Shown here: one piece after another, positions 27,791 through 38,600 of the stretch
Numbering within the stretch: position 1 is the first letter of the stretch
Layout: each line of letters begins with the position of its first letter
Assembly (NCBI RefSeq): GCF_000374645.1
Contig: NZ_KB894802.1
Span: 63,924 to 127,923 of the forward strand
Length of the DNA: 64,000 nucleotides
From: Arhodomonas aquaeolei DSM 8974
GTDB taxonomy: Bacteria > Pseudomonadota > Gammaproteobacteria > Nitrococcales > Nitrococcaceae
Direction: 5' to 3'
Notes under the pieces: generated by a model
The model's database searches: none
What the model was told of the DNA's origin: nothing
The model's input: the letters and a program-made list of their open reading frames with translations, nothing else
Made by a program: the position numbers and the translations under genes

Positions 27791-30094
27791 TCAGCCCTCG
27801 TCATCATCGCCCTCGTGCGGGCTGGTGGAATCGCCGTCGAGATACCGTGCGTGGATGCGGGGCGCCGGCGCCGGGCGGTGGAAGTAGTACCCCTGCAGGT
27901 AGCGACACCCCAGCTCGCGCAGGTACAACGCCTGTTCGTGCGTCTCCACCCCCTCGGCGACGACTATCAGGTCGAGCTCGCCGGCGAGGGCAATGATGCC
28001 GCGGACTATGGCCTCGCTGGCCTCGTTGTCGTGCATTCGCGCGATGAACGTGCGGTCGATCTTCAGGCCGTCGATCTCCAGCTCCGCCAGGTAGCTGAGT
28101 GACGAGTAACCGGTGCCGAAGTCGTCGATGAGCACCCGCACGCCGGCGGCACGCAGCCGGTGAATGCACGGCACCACGGTGCCCTGGTTGCTTACCAGGG
28201 TGTCCTCGGTGATCTCCGCGACCACGTTTTGCGGGTCGATATTGAAGCTCTCCAGGCGTTCCAGGAGGCGGTCCGCCATGTCCGGGGCACCGAACTGTTC
28301 GCCTGAGAAGTTGATACTGATGGACAGTTCCGTCCCGCGGCTCCTGAACCAGCGCCGCCAGTCGAGGCAGACGTTCTCCACGACGACGTTGGAGAGCTCG
28401 CGCATCAGCCCGGCCTCTTCGGCGACGGGCAGGAAGTCTCCGGGGGGGACGACCCGATCCGGGTGGCGCCAGCGCACCAGTGCCTCGAAGCCGACCACGG
28501 CGAAGTCCCGGCTGCGCACCACCGGCTGGTAGTAGTTGGTCAGCTCCGCGGTCTCCATGGCCAGTCGCAGCTGGGCGGCGATCTCGATGAACTGCCGCGC
28601 CCGGTCGCCGAGCTCGTCGGTGTAGAAGCAGTAGCCCTGGGTGTCGAGCCGTTTCGCCTCGCTGGCCGCGGCCTCGGCGCTGCGTAGCAGCTCGCTGTCG
28701 GTGAGCCCGCAGCTCGGGTAGGTGCCGATGCCCACGCCGGAACCGAGAGTGATCGTGGTCCCCTGCAGGGTCAGCGGCCGGGCGACGGCGTCATTGATGG
28801 CCTGGGCGGTCAGCGCCGCATCCATCGGGTGGGAGATCTGGTCCAGGCACACGAGGAAGCTGTCGCCGGTGTGCCGGGCGACTTCGCCCTCGTCGTCCAC
28901 CACGGTCTGGAGGCGTTCGCCTATGGCCTTGAGGACGGCATCGCCGAAGGCGTGACCGTAGGACTCGTTGATCGGGCGGAAATGGCGCAGGTTCACCGCC
29001 AGAACCGCGCAGATGTCCTTCTCCGGATCGAGGGCCCCGAGGCGGCGTTGCAGGGTGGCGGTAAAGCCTTCCCGGTTAGGCAGGCCGGTGACCGAGTCGA
29101 ACGTGGTGAGCACGTTGATACGGTGTTTGTAGGCCTCGATCTCGGCGCAGTCGTAGAAGCAGCAGATGTAGCTGCAGTCGGGGCCGTCCTCTCCCACCCG
29201 GGTGATGGTGCCCGCCAGCCGCAGGGGCGAGCCGTCGCTCGTCCGGGAGCTGACACTGCCGTGCCAGACGCCGTACTGCGCCAGGCGGTCGTCCATGGCC
29301 TGGCGTTCCCGGGGGTGGCCGTCAAGGAGCTCCCGGAAGGGGACGAGCCGGCCGGTCACCGCCTCCGCGGAGCGGCCGGATATCTCCTCGAAGGCGTTGT
29401 TGACCGCCATTACCCGCCAGTCCGAGTCGAGTATGGCGACGGCGTTGGTGATGCTGTTGAGGGCGAGCTGGGCCTTCTCGCGTTCCTGTTCCGCGATGAT
29501 GGTCTCGGTGATGTCGCGGATGACCATGACGTTACGGGGGGCACCGGCGCTGTTACGGTACAGCGCGCTGGTCAGTGCCAGGGTGATCTTTGCGCCGTCC
29601 GCCCGGCGTGCGGGGACACGGGCGCGCACGCTACGGTGCCGCCGGCGCCGTTCCAGCAGGTCGGTGATCGCGGGATCGGTCTCGTCGACGACGAGCCCGG
29701 GTCCGTTCGAGACCAGTGTCTCCTCCGGGTAGCCGAGGATGCGGCAGGCGGCCGGGTTGGCGCTCAGGATGCGCCCGTCCCGGGCGGTCGTGACGATGCC
29801 GTCGGCGCTGTGCTCGATCAGCAGGGCGTATTCTCCCGCGAGGTCGCGTCGGGCGAACTCCGTGCGCAGGGCGTGGTAGACCGGGACCCCGGTGGCAAAG
29901 GCGAGATACACCAGGCCCAGGGGGATGAAGAACAGGGTGGTGGGCAGCCCCCAGGGCGCGCCGATCCCGTCGAGCCCGAGGGCCAGCCATCCCACCACGC
30001 ACACCGCGGCATACGCGAGCGCAAGCACCGACGCCGTAATCACTGGATGAGGCCCGGGGGCGCCGCGTTTCAGGGCAGGCTTTTCGCGCCGCAT
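27791..30094 (-). CDS. PAS-PAS-GGDEF(degenerate)-EAL cyclic-di-GMP phosphodiesterase
   Basis: 767 residues. Two membrane helices at about 17-38 and 47-68 anchor it. PAS domains lie at about 84-200 and 205-325. The GGDEF domain (about 330-495) has RHTGDSF in place of RxGGDEF: one Gly is Thr and the catalytic Glu is Ser, so cyclase activity is unlikely. The EAL domain (about 510-755) keeps the metal and catalytic residues: FEALVRW, Asn of SINFSG, Glu of EITEDT, IDDFGTGYSSL, LKIDRTF, AEGVE and LQGYYF. It should therefore hydrolyse cyclic-di-GMP, perhaps activated by GTP bound at the dead GGDEF site. The gene shares its upstream region, including a CRP-like site, with the amidoligase operon. Confidence 0.92.
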   Translation of the reverse strand: MRREKPALKRGAPGPHPVITASVLALAYAAVCVVGWLALGLDGIGAPWGLPTTLFFIPLGLVYLAFATGVPVYHALRTEFARRDLAGEYALLIEHSADGIVTTARDGRILSANPAACRILGYPEETLVSNGPGLVVDETDPAITDLLERRRRHRSVRARVPARRADGAKITLALTSALYRNSAGAPRNVMVIRDITETIIAEQEREKAQLALNSITNAVAILDSDWRVMAVNNAFEEISGRSAEAVTGRLVPFRELLDGHPRERQAMDDRLAQYGVWHGSVSSRTSDGSPLRLAGTITRVGEDGPDCSYICCFYDCAEIEAYKHRINVLTTFDSVTGLPNREGFTATLQRRLGALDPEKDICAVLAVNLRHFRPINESYGHAFGDAVLKAIGERLQTVVDDEGEVARHTGDSFLVCLDQISHPMDAALTAQAINDAVARPLTLQGTTITLGSGVGIGTYPSCGLTDSELLRSAEAAASEAKRLDTQGYCFYTDELGDRARQFIEIAAQLRLAMETAELTNYYQPVVRSRDFAVVGFEALVRWRHPDRVVPPGDFLPVAEEAGLMRELSNVVVENVCLDWRRWFRSRGTELSISINFSGEQFGAPDMADRLLERLESFNIDPQNVVAEITEDTLVSNQGTVVPCIHRLRAAGVRVLIDDFGTGYSSLSYLAELEIDGLKIDRTFIARMHDNEASEAIVRGIIALAGELDLIVVAEGVETHEQALYLRELGCRYLQGYYFHRPAPAPRIHARYLDGDSTSPHEGDDDEG

Positions 30095-30188
30095 CGTGCC
30101 TCCCTCCGATCATGCAGGGGTGTAGGGAATGTTGATTCTGGCCCGCGTTTCAAGCCGTTGTCGCCGGTTGGTCAATATTCATTCATAT

Positions 30189-30204
30189 TGTGATGTTTGT
30201 CACG
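30189..30204. promoter_or_regulatory. CRP/Vfr-like binding site
   Basis: TGTGA-TGTTTG-TCACG matches TGTGA-N6-TCACA at nine of ten places and sits in a locally AT-rich stretch (about 30160-30215). It lies about 95 bases upstream of the EAL gene start and about 118 bases upstream of the amidoligase start, so it could serve either. A CRP-family protein is known to use this motif; none is encoded in the window. Confidence 0.6.
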
Positions 30205-30321
30205 TAAATTCAGCATCCGGAATGGATGCCGCCTAGCCTGGCTGTGCTGGCCGGTGCCTGTTGCGCGTGCGAGACTGAAAAGATGACCGGTCTATGCCAA
30301 ATGCCAGGGGAGAGACCCGCC

Positions 30322-31314
30322 GTGCCATCCCAAAGCCCGCCCTTTTCCGACCATCCCCGATGCACGGTGACCGGTGAGCCGCGTCACGTGGGGGTCGAGA
30401 TCGAGCTCGCGGGCCTCGGGGTCGAGGCACTGTCTTCGCTGGTCGCCGCCAGTGTCGATGGCCGCGTGGAACGTCTCAGCCGCTACGAGCACCGCATCAT
30501 CGGCGATGCCCGGGGGGACTGGGGCGTGGAGCTGGATTTCGCGTTCCTCAAGCGACGGGGACGGCGTTCGGGGAATGACGGTGTCCCTGAAGATGCCCTG
30601 GAGGCGATGATCCGGCTGGGCGCGGAGCAGCTCGTGCCGGTGGAGGTGGTCTCGCCGCCGCTGCCCATCGACGAGCTCGGCGGGGTGGACCGCCTCATCG
30701 AGTCGCTGCGCCGGGCCGGGGCGCGGGGTACGGGGGACGGGCTGACCTATGCCTTCGGGCTGCAGCTCAACCCCGAGCTGCCGGCACTGGATGCGACCAC
30801 CGTGACCCGCTATCTGCAGGCGTTCCTGTGTCTGCACGACTGGCTCAAGGAGCGCGCCCGGGTGGATCTTACCCGGCGGCTGACGGCCTACATCGATCCG
30901 TTCCCGCGGGATTACGTGAGGCGGGTGATCGATCCCGGCTACACCCCGGGCCTGGCGACGCTGGCGGACGATTACCTTGCCGCGAACCCCACCCGTAACC
31001 GGGCCCTGGACCTGTTGCCGCTGCTCGCCCATATCGACGGGGAGCGCGTGCGTGCGGCGGTCGACGACCCCCGCATCAAGCCGCGTCCGGCGCTGCACTA
31101 TCGCCTGCCCAACAGTGAGGTCGGCCGGCCCGGATGGGGGATCATGGCCGCCTGGGCGGACTGGCTGGCGGTGGAGCGCCTCGCCGCCGATCCGTCACGG
31201 CTTGCCGGGGTGTGCACCGCCTACGCCGAGCACCTGGATCAACCCCTGTCCGGGCTCGTGCACCCGTGGAGCGAGCAGGCCGGTACGTGGCTGGACGTCC
31301 CCGACGCCCCCTGA
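30322..31314 (+). CDS. Amidoligase family protein (Amidoligase_2 type)
   Basis: Predicted ATP-dependent ligase with a glutamine-synthetase-like fold that makes an amide bond between an amine and a carboxylate; substrates of this family are unknown. About 330 residues. Family features seen: PRHVGVEIELAGL near the start (the Glu-x-Glu metal ligands), WGVELDFAFL, VPVEVVSPPLPIDEL, FGLQLNPELP, and near the end RPALHYRLPNSEVGRPGWG followed by AWADWLAVERLAAD. I chose GTG 30322 because GGGGAGAG lies just upstream; ATG 30283 or 30301 are possible and would lengthen the poorly conserved N-terminus. The next gene starts inside this one, and a membrane protein gene overlaps that, so the three act together. 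Such amidoligases are often next to class I amidotransferase-like genes. Confidence 0.82.
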   Translation: MPSQSPPFSDHPRCTVTGEPRHVGVEIELAGLGVEALSSLVAASVDGRVERLSRYEHRIIGDARGDWGVELDFAFLKRRGRRSGNDGVPEDALEAMIRLGAEQLVPVEVVSPPLPIDELGGVDRLIESLRRAGARGTGDGLTYAFGLQLNPELPALDATTVTRYLQAFLCLHDWLKERARVDLTRRLTAYIDPFPRDYVRRVIDPGYTPGLATLADDYLAANPTRNRALDLLPLLAHIDGERVRAAVDDPRIKPRPALHYRLPNSEVGRPGWGIMAAWADWLAVERLAADPSRLAGVCTAYAEHLDQPLSGLVHPWSEQAGTWLDVPDAP

Positions 31315-32000
31315 TCGCGGTCACCGGTCCACGGCGTGGCGGTATCGGTCCGCGCCGGTGCATCGACGTCGCCCTGCGCCTTGCCGGCGGGAGACCGGTG
31401 CACTGGCATGCCGGGAGCGTCACTGACGGCGTCGCGGTCCACGCCGTGGTGATCTCCGGCGGCCACGATGTGGACCCGGTACTCTACGCGCAGACCCCCC
31501 GGGTCCGGCCCCGCCACGATCCGGAGCGCGACGCCTTCGAGTCGGACGTCATCGCCCGCGCCCTTGCCTGCGGCATCCCGCTGCTCGGCATCTGCCGAGG
31601 GGCGCAGTTGCTCAACATCGTGCGCGGCGGCAGCCTGCACCAGAGCCTGCGTAGTCGCCGTCGGCACACCGGCAACCGACGGACCTTGCTGCCGTGCAAG
31701 AGCGTGCGTGTGGTCGCGGGCAGCACGGTCGAAGCGGTCCTCGGAACCGGGCGGTTGCGGGTGAACAGCCTCCACGATCAGGGTATCGACCGGATCGGCG
31801 AGGGGCTGCGGGTGGTGGCGACGGACCGGGACGCCATCGTCCAGGCCGTCGAACGGCCCGGTGCCCGTTTCGTCATCGGCGTGCAGTGGCATCCGGAGTT
31901 CCTGGTTTACCTGCCCTCGCAGCGGCGGCTTTTCCGTTCACTGGTGGACGCGGCCGCGGCGAGCGAGGCCGTGCCTTTCGAGACAGCGTCCCGGCCGTGA
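31287..32000 (+). CDS. Class I glutamine amidotransferase-like / gamma-glutamyl hydrolase (peptidase C26 type)
   Basis: Hydrolase of gamma-glutamyl amide bonds, or ammonia donor, paired with the amidoligase. 237 residues from GTG 31287, which overlaps the previous gene by 28 bases and begins MAGRPRRPLIAVTGP, the expected first strand; GTG 31266 is an alternative. Catalytic triad: Cys103 in LLGICRGAQLLN, His202 and Glu204 in GVQWHPEF. ISGGHDVDP near 57-64 is the glutamyl-binding loop of this family. Closest in style to gamma-glutamyl-GABA hydrolase (PuuD-like) proteins. Its stop overlaps the next start (GTGA). Such a pair could make and break a gamma-glutamyl-like amide; the substrate is unknown. 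Confidence 0.85.
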   Translation: MAGRPRRPLIAVTGPRRGGIGPRRCIDVALRLAGGRPVHWHAGSVTDGVAVHAVVISGGHDVDPVLYAQTPRVRPRHDPERDAFESDVIARALACGIPLLGICRGAQLLNIVRGGSLHQSLRSRRRHTGNRRTLLPCKSVRVVAGSTVEAVLGTGRLRVNSLHDQGIDRIGEGLRVVATDRDAIVQAVERPGARFVIGVQWHPEFLVYLPSQRRLFRSLVDAAAASEAVPFETASRP

Positions 32001-32443
32001 GCGGCTATCTCGGGCTTTTCGCGCTCGCCTTCCTGGCGGCCACGATTCTGCCGGCATACTCGGAGGTGCTCTTCGGGGGCATGGTTGCGGCCGGTTATGA
32101 CCCGTTCGCCCTGTGGCTGTGGGCGAGCGCGGGCAATACCCTGGGGTCAGTGGTCAACTGGTTGCTGGGGCGCTATCTGCTGCACTTTCGAGACCGCCGC
32201 TGGTTTCCGTTCCCGGCCGGCGCGCTGGGGCCCGCGCAGCGCTGGTTTCAGCGCTACGGGGTGTGGTCCCTGCTGCTGGCCTGGGCCCCGGTGGGAGGGG
32301 ATGCACTGACCTTCATCGCCGGCATGATGCGTGTGCGCTTCCCGCTCTTCCTGCTGCTGACGGGGATCGGCAAGGCCACCCGCTATGCGGTCCTGCTCGC
32401 CTTGATCGTCGGCGCAGGGACGGCATTCCCCGTCCCGGGCTGA
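31997..32443 (+). CDS. YqaA-family inner-membrane protein (DedA / SNARE-associated type)
   Basis: 148 residues, three or four membrane helices. VSGYLGLFALAFLAATILPAYSEVLFGGM is the usual YqaA opening, followed by GNTLGSVVNWLLGRYL, then APVGGDALTFIAGMMR and KATRYAVLLALIV. The start is GTG 31997, overlapping the previous stop by four bases, so the three genes are translationally coupled. Relatives (DedA family) are linked to lipid-carrier flipping and membrane potential; for YqaA itself no reaction is established. It may move or anchor something for the amidoligase system, which is inference. Confidence 0.85.
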   Translation: MSGYLGLFALAFLAATILPAYSEVLFGGMVAAGYDPFALWLWASAGNTLGSVVNWLLGRYLLHFRDRRWFPFPAGALGPAQRWFQRYGVWSLLLAWAPVGGDALTFIAGMMRVRFPLFLLLTGIGKATRYAVLLALIVGAGTAFPVPG

Positions 32444-32461
32444 GCCTGGCCCCGGGCGGCG

Positions 32462-32488
32462 CCAACGCCGACTAACGTTCTACTAACG
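32462..32488 (+). promoter_or_regulatory. Direct repeats with helical spacing upstream of the giant exoprotein gene
   Basis: ACTAACG at 32471-32477 and again at 32482-32488, exactly 11 bases apart, with a weaker CCAACG copy at 32462-32467. Direct repeats at 11 bases are the form bound by OmpR/PhoB-type winged-helix regulators. It lies 117 bases before the tpsA start and just after the YqaA stop. I see no convincing -10 element; TACGCT at 32499 is weak. Confidence 0.45.
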
Positions 32489-32604
32489 CACCCTCGGATA
32501 CGCTGCGCTGCAGACAAGGCGTACTCCGCAGTCGGTCGTCACCGCTTTGCCGCAGGCAGCGATCGGGCCGGCCCCCAGATAGAACACGAACGGTGCCGAC
32601 AGCC

Positions 32605-35600
32605 ATGCGTTATCCAGCGAATCCGACCGTAGCCGCCTCCCGGATCGCGGCCGCCCGGGTGGGCGGCGGTTGTGCCCTGTCCGTCGCAGCGGTCGTCTCG
32701 GCGTTGGCGAGTGCGCCAGCAGTGGCCGGCAAGGACATCGTCATCACCGGGGAGACCGCCACCCGGGTGGTGCGTGACGGCGACACCACCACGGTGTCCA
32801 CGGACACCGTACGTGGGGAAAACGGCTTCAACGATTTCAAGCATTTCCGCGTGCGCCGCGGCAATACCACCAATATGAAGCTGCCGGCGGGAACCCGGCG
32901 GCTGATCAACCTCGTGCACGACAGCCGCGCGGTCGTGAACGGCGAGCTCAACGCCATCCGCAACGGCGCGGTGGGCGGCGAGCTGCTGTTCGCCGATCCC
33001 CACGGGTTCGTGGTCGGGGCGAGCGGCACGGTGAACGCCGGCAGCCTCGCGGTGGCGGCGCCCACGGCGGATTTCATGGACCGCGTGGTCGAGGACATCG
33101 ACGGTGACGGTAGTGCCGTCGACGCCCTCGTGCGCGGCGCGTTCCCGGTCTCCGGCGACGGCGTCATCCGCATCGACGGCGAGGTCAATGCGGACAAGGG
33201 CGTGCGCATCGTGGGCACCCGCTACGAGCAGACCGGCACCGTGAACGCCGGGGCAGCGCCCACCGACGGTGACCGCGCCGAGGCCACGTTCCGGGCAGCG
33301 GTAAACGTCGAGGGCTTCGCCGAGGCGGACGCCCTGCGCGTAGAGGGCGGTTCGCTGGTGGCCGTGACCACCGGTGACGCGACGATCGACGGCGAGGTCA
33401 TCGCGCAGGCGCGCGACGGCAACGGCGGCGGCGTGCTGGTCACCGCCGGCGAGGACCTGGACATCGGCGGCAACGCGCGCATCGACGCCGACGCCGACGG
33501 TGCGGACGGTGACGGCGGCACGGTCGGCCTGTGGGCGGACCGCAATGCGGTCATGTCGGACGGGGCGCACGTGAGTGCGGACGGTGCCGGGGCCGGCGAC
33601 GGCGGGTTCATCGAGTTCAGCGCGGGCGAATCGGTCAACATCGGTGCCGTGGAGATTACTGCCCGCGCGCCGGGTACCGGCACGGCCGGTACCTTCGTGG
33701 TCGATCCCGCGGACCTGACCATCAGTGGACGCGAGGACTACGACGGCACTAACGCCGAGTTCACCGCTACCAACAGCATCACCGTTGCCCAGGGGGCCGT
33801 GATCAATACCCGGGACACAGCCGGGGGTGTGTCGGACGGTACGGACCGGGATGACGCCGGCCTGTCCGCGTCCCAGGGTGATTCCGGCAGCATCTCACTG
33901 GATGCGCCCGCCATCACGCTGGCGGGCGACGGCGGCAGCGGTGCGCAGCTGCTCACCTTCGCCACCGGGAGTTACAGCGCCGGCGATGTGACGCTCACCG
34001 CCGGCGGCGACCCGGAGATCAACCTCAGCATCGACACCACGCCGACGGCGACCATCGACGTCCAGGCCGGGGCGCTGGTCGACGCCGGGGCCCGGGGCAG
34101 TGGCAGCGCGGGTGACGTGGCGCTGGTGGCTACCGCCGTGGACCGGAAGGTGTCGGGCTTCAGCCAGGTATCCGCGGATGTGGACGTGGCGGGTGAACTC
34201 ATCGGCCGTGACATCTCGGCGACCGCGGAGGCACGGTCGCTGATCAAGCTCGTCAATCTCCAGAACGCCAGCGACGTGGTCACCGAGGACATCGGCAGCG
34301 GCCGAATCGAGGCGAGCTTCGACGACGTTACCGATCTCAGCCAGCTCGGCTACGAGCTGCCCGCGTCGTTTTCCGTGGCGAAGGTGGACGCGACGGTGGA
34401 CGTCACCGCCGGTGCCAGCCTCGACGCGGCGCGGAATGTCACCGTGGACGCCAACGCCACCCGGCACGTGGACACCGCGGCGGACAATGCCGTGGGCAAC
34501 ATGGCGCTGCCCATCGGTATTGCCGCCATGTACGGCCAGATCAGCGGCACGACCCGGGCCGAGGTCGCCTCCGGGGCGACGGTTACCGCCGGTAACGACC
34601 TCGCGGTACAGGCCCGCAGCGACAACACACTGAAGGCGGCGGCGAGCGCCAGCGGCGAGGCGACCAAGTCGGGCAGCAGCGCCGCCGGTTCCGGCTCCAC
34701 CTCGTACAAGACGGCCTCCACCGTGGGCGGCGCGCTCAGTATCGGCTATGCCGATACCAGCACCGAGGCCGTGGTTCGCGGCGACCTGAGCGTGGGCCGG
34801 GATGTTGCAGTGACGGCCCGGGATCGCAACGCCTACTCGGTGAGCGCGTCGTTCATGCTGCAGTCCGCACCGGACGCGCCAACCGCCGGACTTACCGCGG
34901 CGTTCGGCGAGTTCAACGCCGATGCCGACGCCCGCCTGGGGAGCGATGTCAACGGCGTCAGGGACGTCCGGGTGACCGCGGATTCGCTCACCGACGGCAA
35001 CGCCGTGTCCTCGACCGCCGGGATCGACAGCGCCAAGAAGCGGACCAACCGCGTCAGCTCAAGCGGTGGCAGCTCCCGGGCGGCCGGCGGTGTCGGCGGC
35101 GGCATCTCCGGCGGGCTCAACCAGCAGGCCGGCGGCGCCTCCGGCGGCAAGATCCAGCTCGGTGCCGCCATGGCCATCGGCCTCACCGACGTGGGCTCCG
35201 ATGCGCGTATCGAGGATGGCACCACCGTGAATGCCGACGGCAGCGTCGCGGTCCAGGCCCGGACCAAGCAGCAGGCGATCCGTACCATTGCCAGCAACAC
35301 CCTGGCGGTGAAGGGCGCCAGCGCCAGCGGTTCGTTGACCACGATCAGCACCGGCCTCACGGTCGCCCGTCACACCCAGCACGCGCGGGCGCTCATCGGC
35401 AACGACGCCACCGTCACCGCGGACACCGTGGGGGTGCGCTCGGAGTCGCGAACGCCGATCACCGTGGACTATCCGGATGCCTGGACCGGCCCGGAATACT
35501 GGGACTCCGCGGCGGACGTGGTCAGCAGCCTCAAGGAGACGGCCTCGGCGGCGACCGGCGTGCTCGATCTGGGTAACAGCCTGTTCTCCTCGTTCACGCA

Positions 35601-38600
35601 GACCGAGGCCAAGAGTGCCGGCTCCCTCGGGCTCGCCGGTACGATCAACTATTTCGGCGTCGACCACACCTCGGAGGCGTGGATCGGTGACGGTGCCAGC
35701 GTCACCGCCCGCGGCGACGGGGACGGCACCCCGGATACCTGGTCCGCGCCGCTCGTGGCCGGTTCGGACGGCACCGACTGGCAGTACGACCAGGCCATCG
35801 ACGTGAGCGCCCTGTCGCATACCGGGGTGATCACCGGGGCCGGTGTGCTCAACAAGCTCACCGGCGGCTCCTCGTCCAGTGGCGGCAGCTCCTCGAGCTC
35901 GGTCGGTGTCGGCGGTGCGTTCTCCTGGATCGACCTGGATGCGACCACCAGCGCCGGCATCGCCGACGAAGCGGTCATCGACGCGGGCGGCAACGGTCTG
36001 GGCGTGAACGCCCACGCGGACGACCTCGTCGTCCAGGTCCTGCCGGCGGCGGGCAAGGGCGCGAGCATCGGTGTCTCCGGCGTGTTCGGTCTCACCCAGG
36101 TGGACAACGATACCGATGCCGTCATCGCCGACAGCGCCACGGTCGATGCCGGGCGCATCGGCGTCAATGCGGACCAGTCCCTGCAGGCCTACGGTCTCGC
36201 CGGCGCGGTGACCCTCTCCAGCAATGCCGGCGTGGGCGCGAGCGTGTTCGTCCACGACGTCGAGACGGATACCAGCGCGGCGATCGGGGATATCGGCAGT
36301 AGTGGCGACAACCTTCTGCCGCCCCCGCTGGACACCGGTGGCCTGTCGCTGCCCGACGGTGGCGGCGTGCTGACCACGGGCGATCTCGTGGTCACGGCGG
36401 ACACGTCCGGTCGCGTGGTCGGGCTCGGGGTGGCCGCGGCGGTCGCCCGGCAGAAGAACTCGCAAAAGCAGGGCATGACCGGCACCCAGCGCAGTGACGC
36501 CAATAACACCAGCAGCTCGGCGCAGAGCAGCACCCAGGGGCGGGTGAGCGATCCGCAGAACGACGGCAGCAACAGCAACGGCGCCGGGAGCACGCTCAGC
36601 AACACCGGTTCCCGCCTGGAGCAGCGCTCCGGCGGCAACAACAGCCAGCAGTCCCTGTCCGGCAGCAACGGCAGCCAGCAGCGCAGCAACAGCAAATTCA
36701 GCCTGGCCTTGGCCGGCTCGGGGGTCTTCAACCGTTCCCGCATCGATACCGCGGCCGAGATCGCCAACGTCACCGTGCACGCGCCGGACAATAGCAGCGA
36801 CACGGACATCACCCTGCGCGCGGTCAACAACACCGATCTCATCGGTGCGGCGGGGTCCGGCGCGCTGAGCGTGGGCGGCAACAGCTCGAAGTTCTCCTCG
36901 GCGATCGCCGGCGCGGCCGCGATCAACTGGCTCGAGAACGACACCAGCGCGCGGATGATCGACACCACGGCGGATCGCGCCGGCACCGTGAACGTGCAGG
37001 CGGCCAATGCCGGCGACCAGGTGGCGGTGGGCCTGGGTCTCGCGGTGAGCAGCGGCAGCTCGGGCAGCGCCGCCGTGTCCATCGCCGGTTCGGCATCCCT
37101 CAGCCTGGTGGACGGGAGCACCACTGCCGCCATCGATGGCAGCGACGTCACCGCCGTGGATGCGGACGGCGACGGCACCGCGCCGGACGTCACGACGGCG
37201 GCCTTCGACCGTTCGCGCATCCTGAACGGCGGCGGCGCGTTCTTCGCCGCCGCCGGCCAGCAGAGCGGCGGGTTCGGCGCCGCCGCCACCGCGGCGTGGA
37301 TCGGCAACGACACCACCGCCCGTATCGGCGGGAGCGCGCTCTCCGGGTTCAACGACGTCGACGTGCTCGGGCTCTCGTCCAGCCAGATCCTGCTCGGCGC
37401 CTTCACCGCCGGTGCCGGTGGCCGGGTGGCGATCGGTGGCTCGTTCTACGGCGCCTATGTCGACAACACCCTTACCGCGGAGATCGACGAGCGCGACGGC
37501 AGCCGTGCCAGCATCAATGCCGACGGCGACGTGACCGTCCACGCGGAGGGCGTCGACGGGTTCTCGCCGCTGGCCGGGTATCTCACCGCACCGGGGGACA
37601 GCAGCGCTTGGCTCACCGGCGCCTCCGGGCTCACCGGCGACAGCCGGCTGCAGCAGGAGGTCGAGACCGACAACGACGACGGCACCGCCACGGTGTTCGA
37701 CGGCGATCTCTCCGGGGAGATGATCCTCGGTGCCGCGGTCAGTGCCCAGGGCAGCACCAACGGACCGGCCGGCGGGCTCGCGTTCGGCTTCACCTACGTG
37801 GACAGCGCCTACACCGCCGTGATCGGCGACGCGGACGTCACCACCGGCGGCGACGTCGACGTCCGCGCCGCCAACAACGCGGCGATACTCGGCATGGCCG
37901 TCGGCGCCGCCGCCGGCAACCAGGCGAGCTTCGCCGGCTCGGCGATCGCCAACGTCATCCGCGCGGACGTCACCGCGCGGGTGGGGGCCGAGCGCGACGG
38001 CCTCGCGGCCGACCAGCACCGCGCGGTGGTCAACGCCGCCCGGGTGGACGTGGACGCGGCCGCCGACGGCGAGCTGTATTCCTTCATCGGCAGCCTCTCC
38101 GCCTCCGGCAAGGTCGCCATTGGTGCCTCCCTCGGCTACAACAGCATCGGCGGTGACGTGGCGGCGCGGGTACGCGCTGCCGATATCACGACGTCCGCCT
38201 CGGCCACCGATCAGGCGCCGTGGGCGGTCTCCGTGGACGCCCGCCGACGCTCGGCGGTGCGGACCCTGGCGGTCTCCGGCGGCGCCGCGGGCAACACCTC
38301 CGTGGGTGGCTCCCTGGTGGCCAGCGACCTGCTGGGCACCACCGGCGCCACGGTCGATCAGGGCAGCGATATCGACGCCGCGAGCCTGCGCGTGAACGCC
38401 ACCGATGGCGGTGACCCGCTCTCCGGCATCTGGTCCTTCGCCGGACAGGTCGGCGGGGCCGGTACCGCGGCGATCGGCGGTGCGTTTTCCGTGAACACCA
38501 TCGACCGGGACCAGACCGCCGCCGTCGACGACAGCGACGTCACCGCGAACGGCGACGTCCAGGTGGCCAGCGAGGCGGACGCGAACGTGCGTACCGGTGC

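Noticed and set aside
34774..34782. Arg-Gly-Asp in the exoprotein (also near 45861) as an integrin-binding motif
   Set aside because: Gly, Asp and Arg are so common in this protein that RGD is expected by chance. Nothing suggests an animal host.
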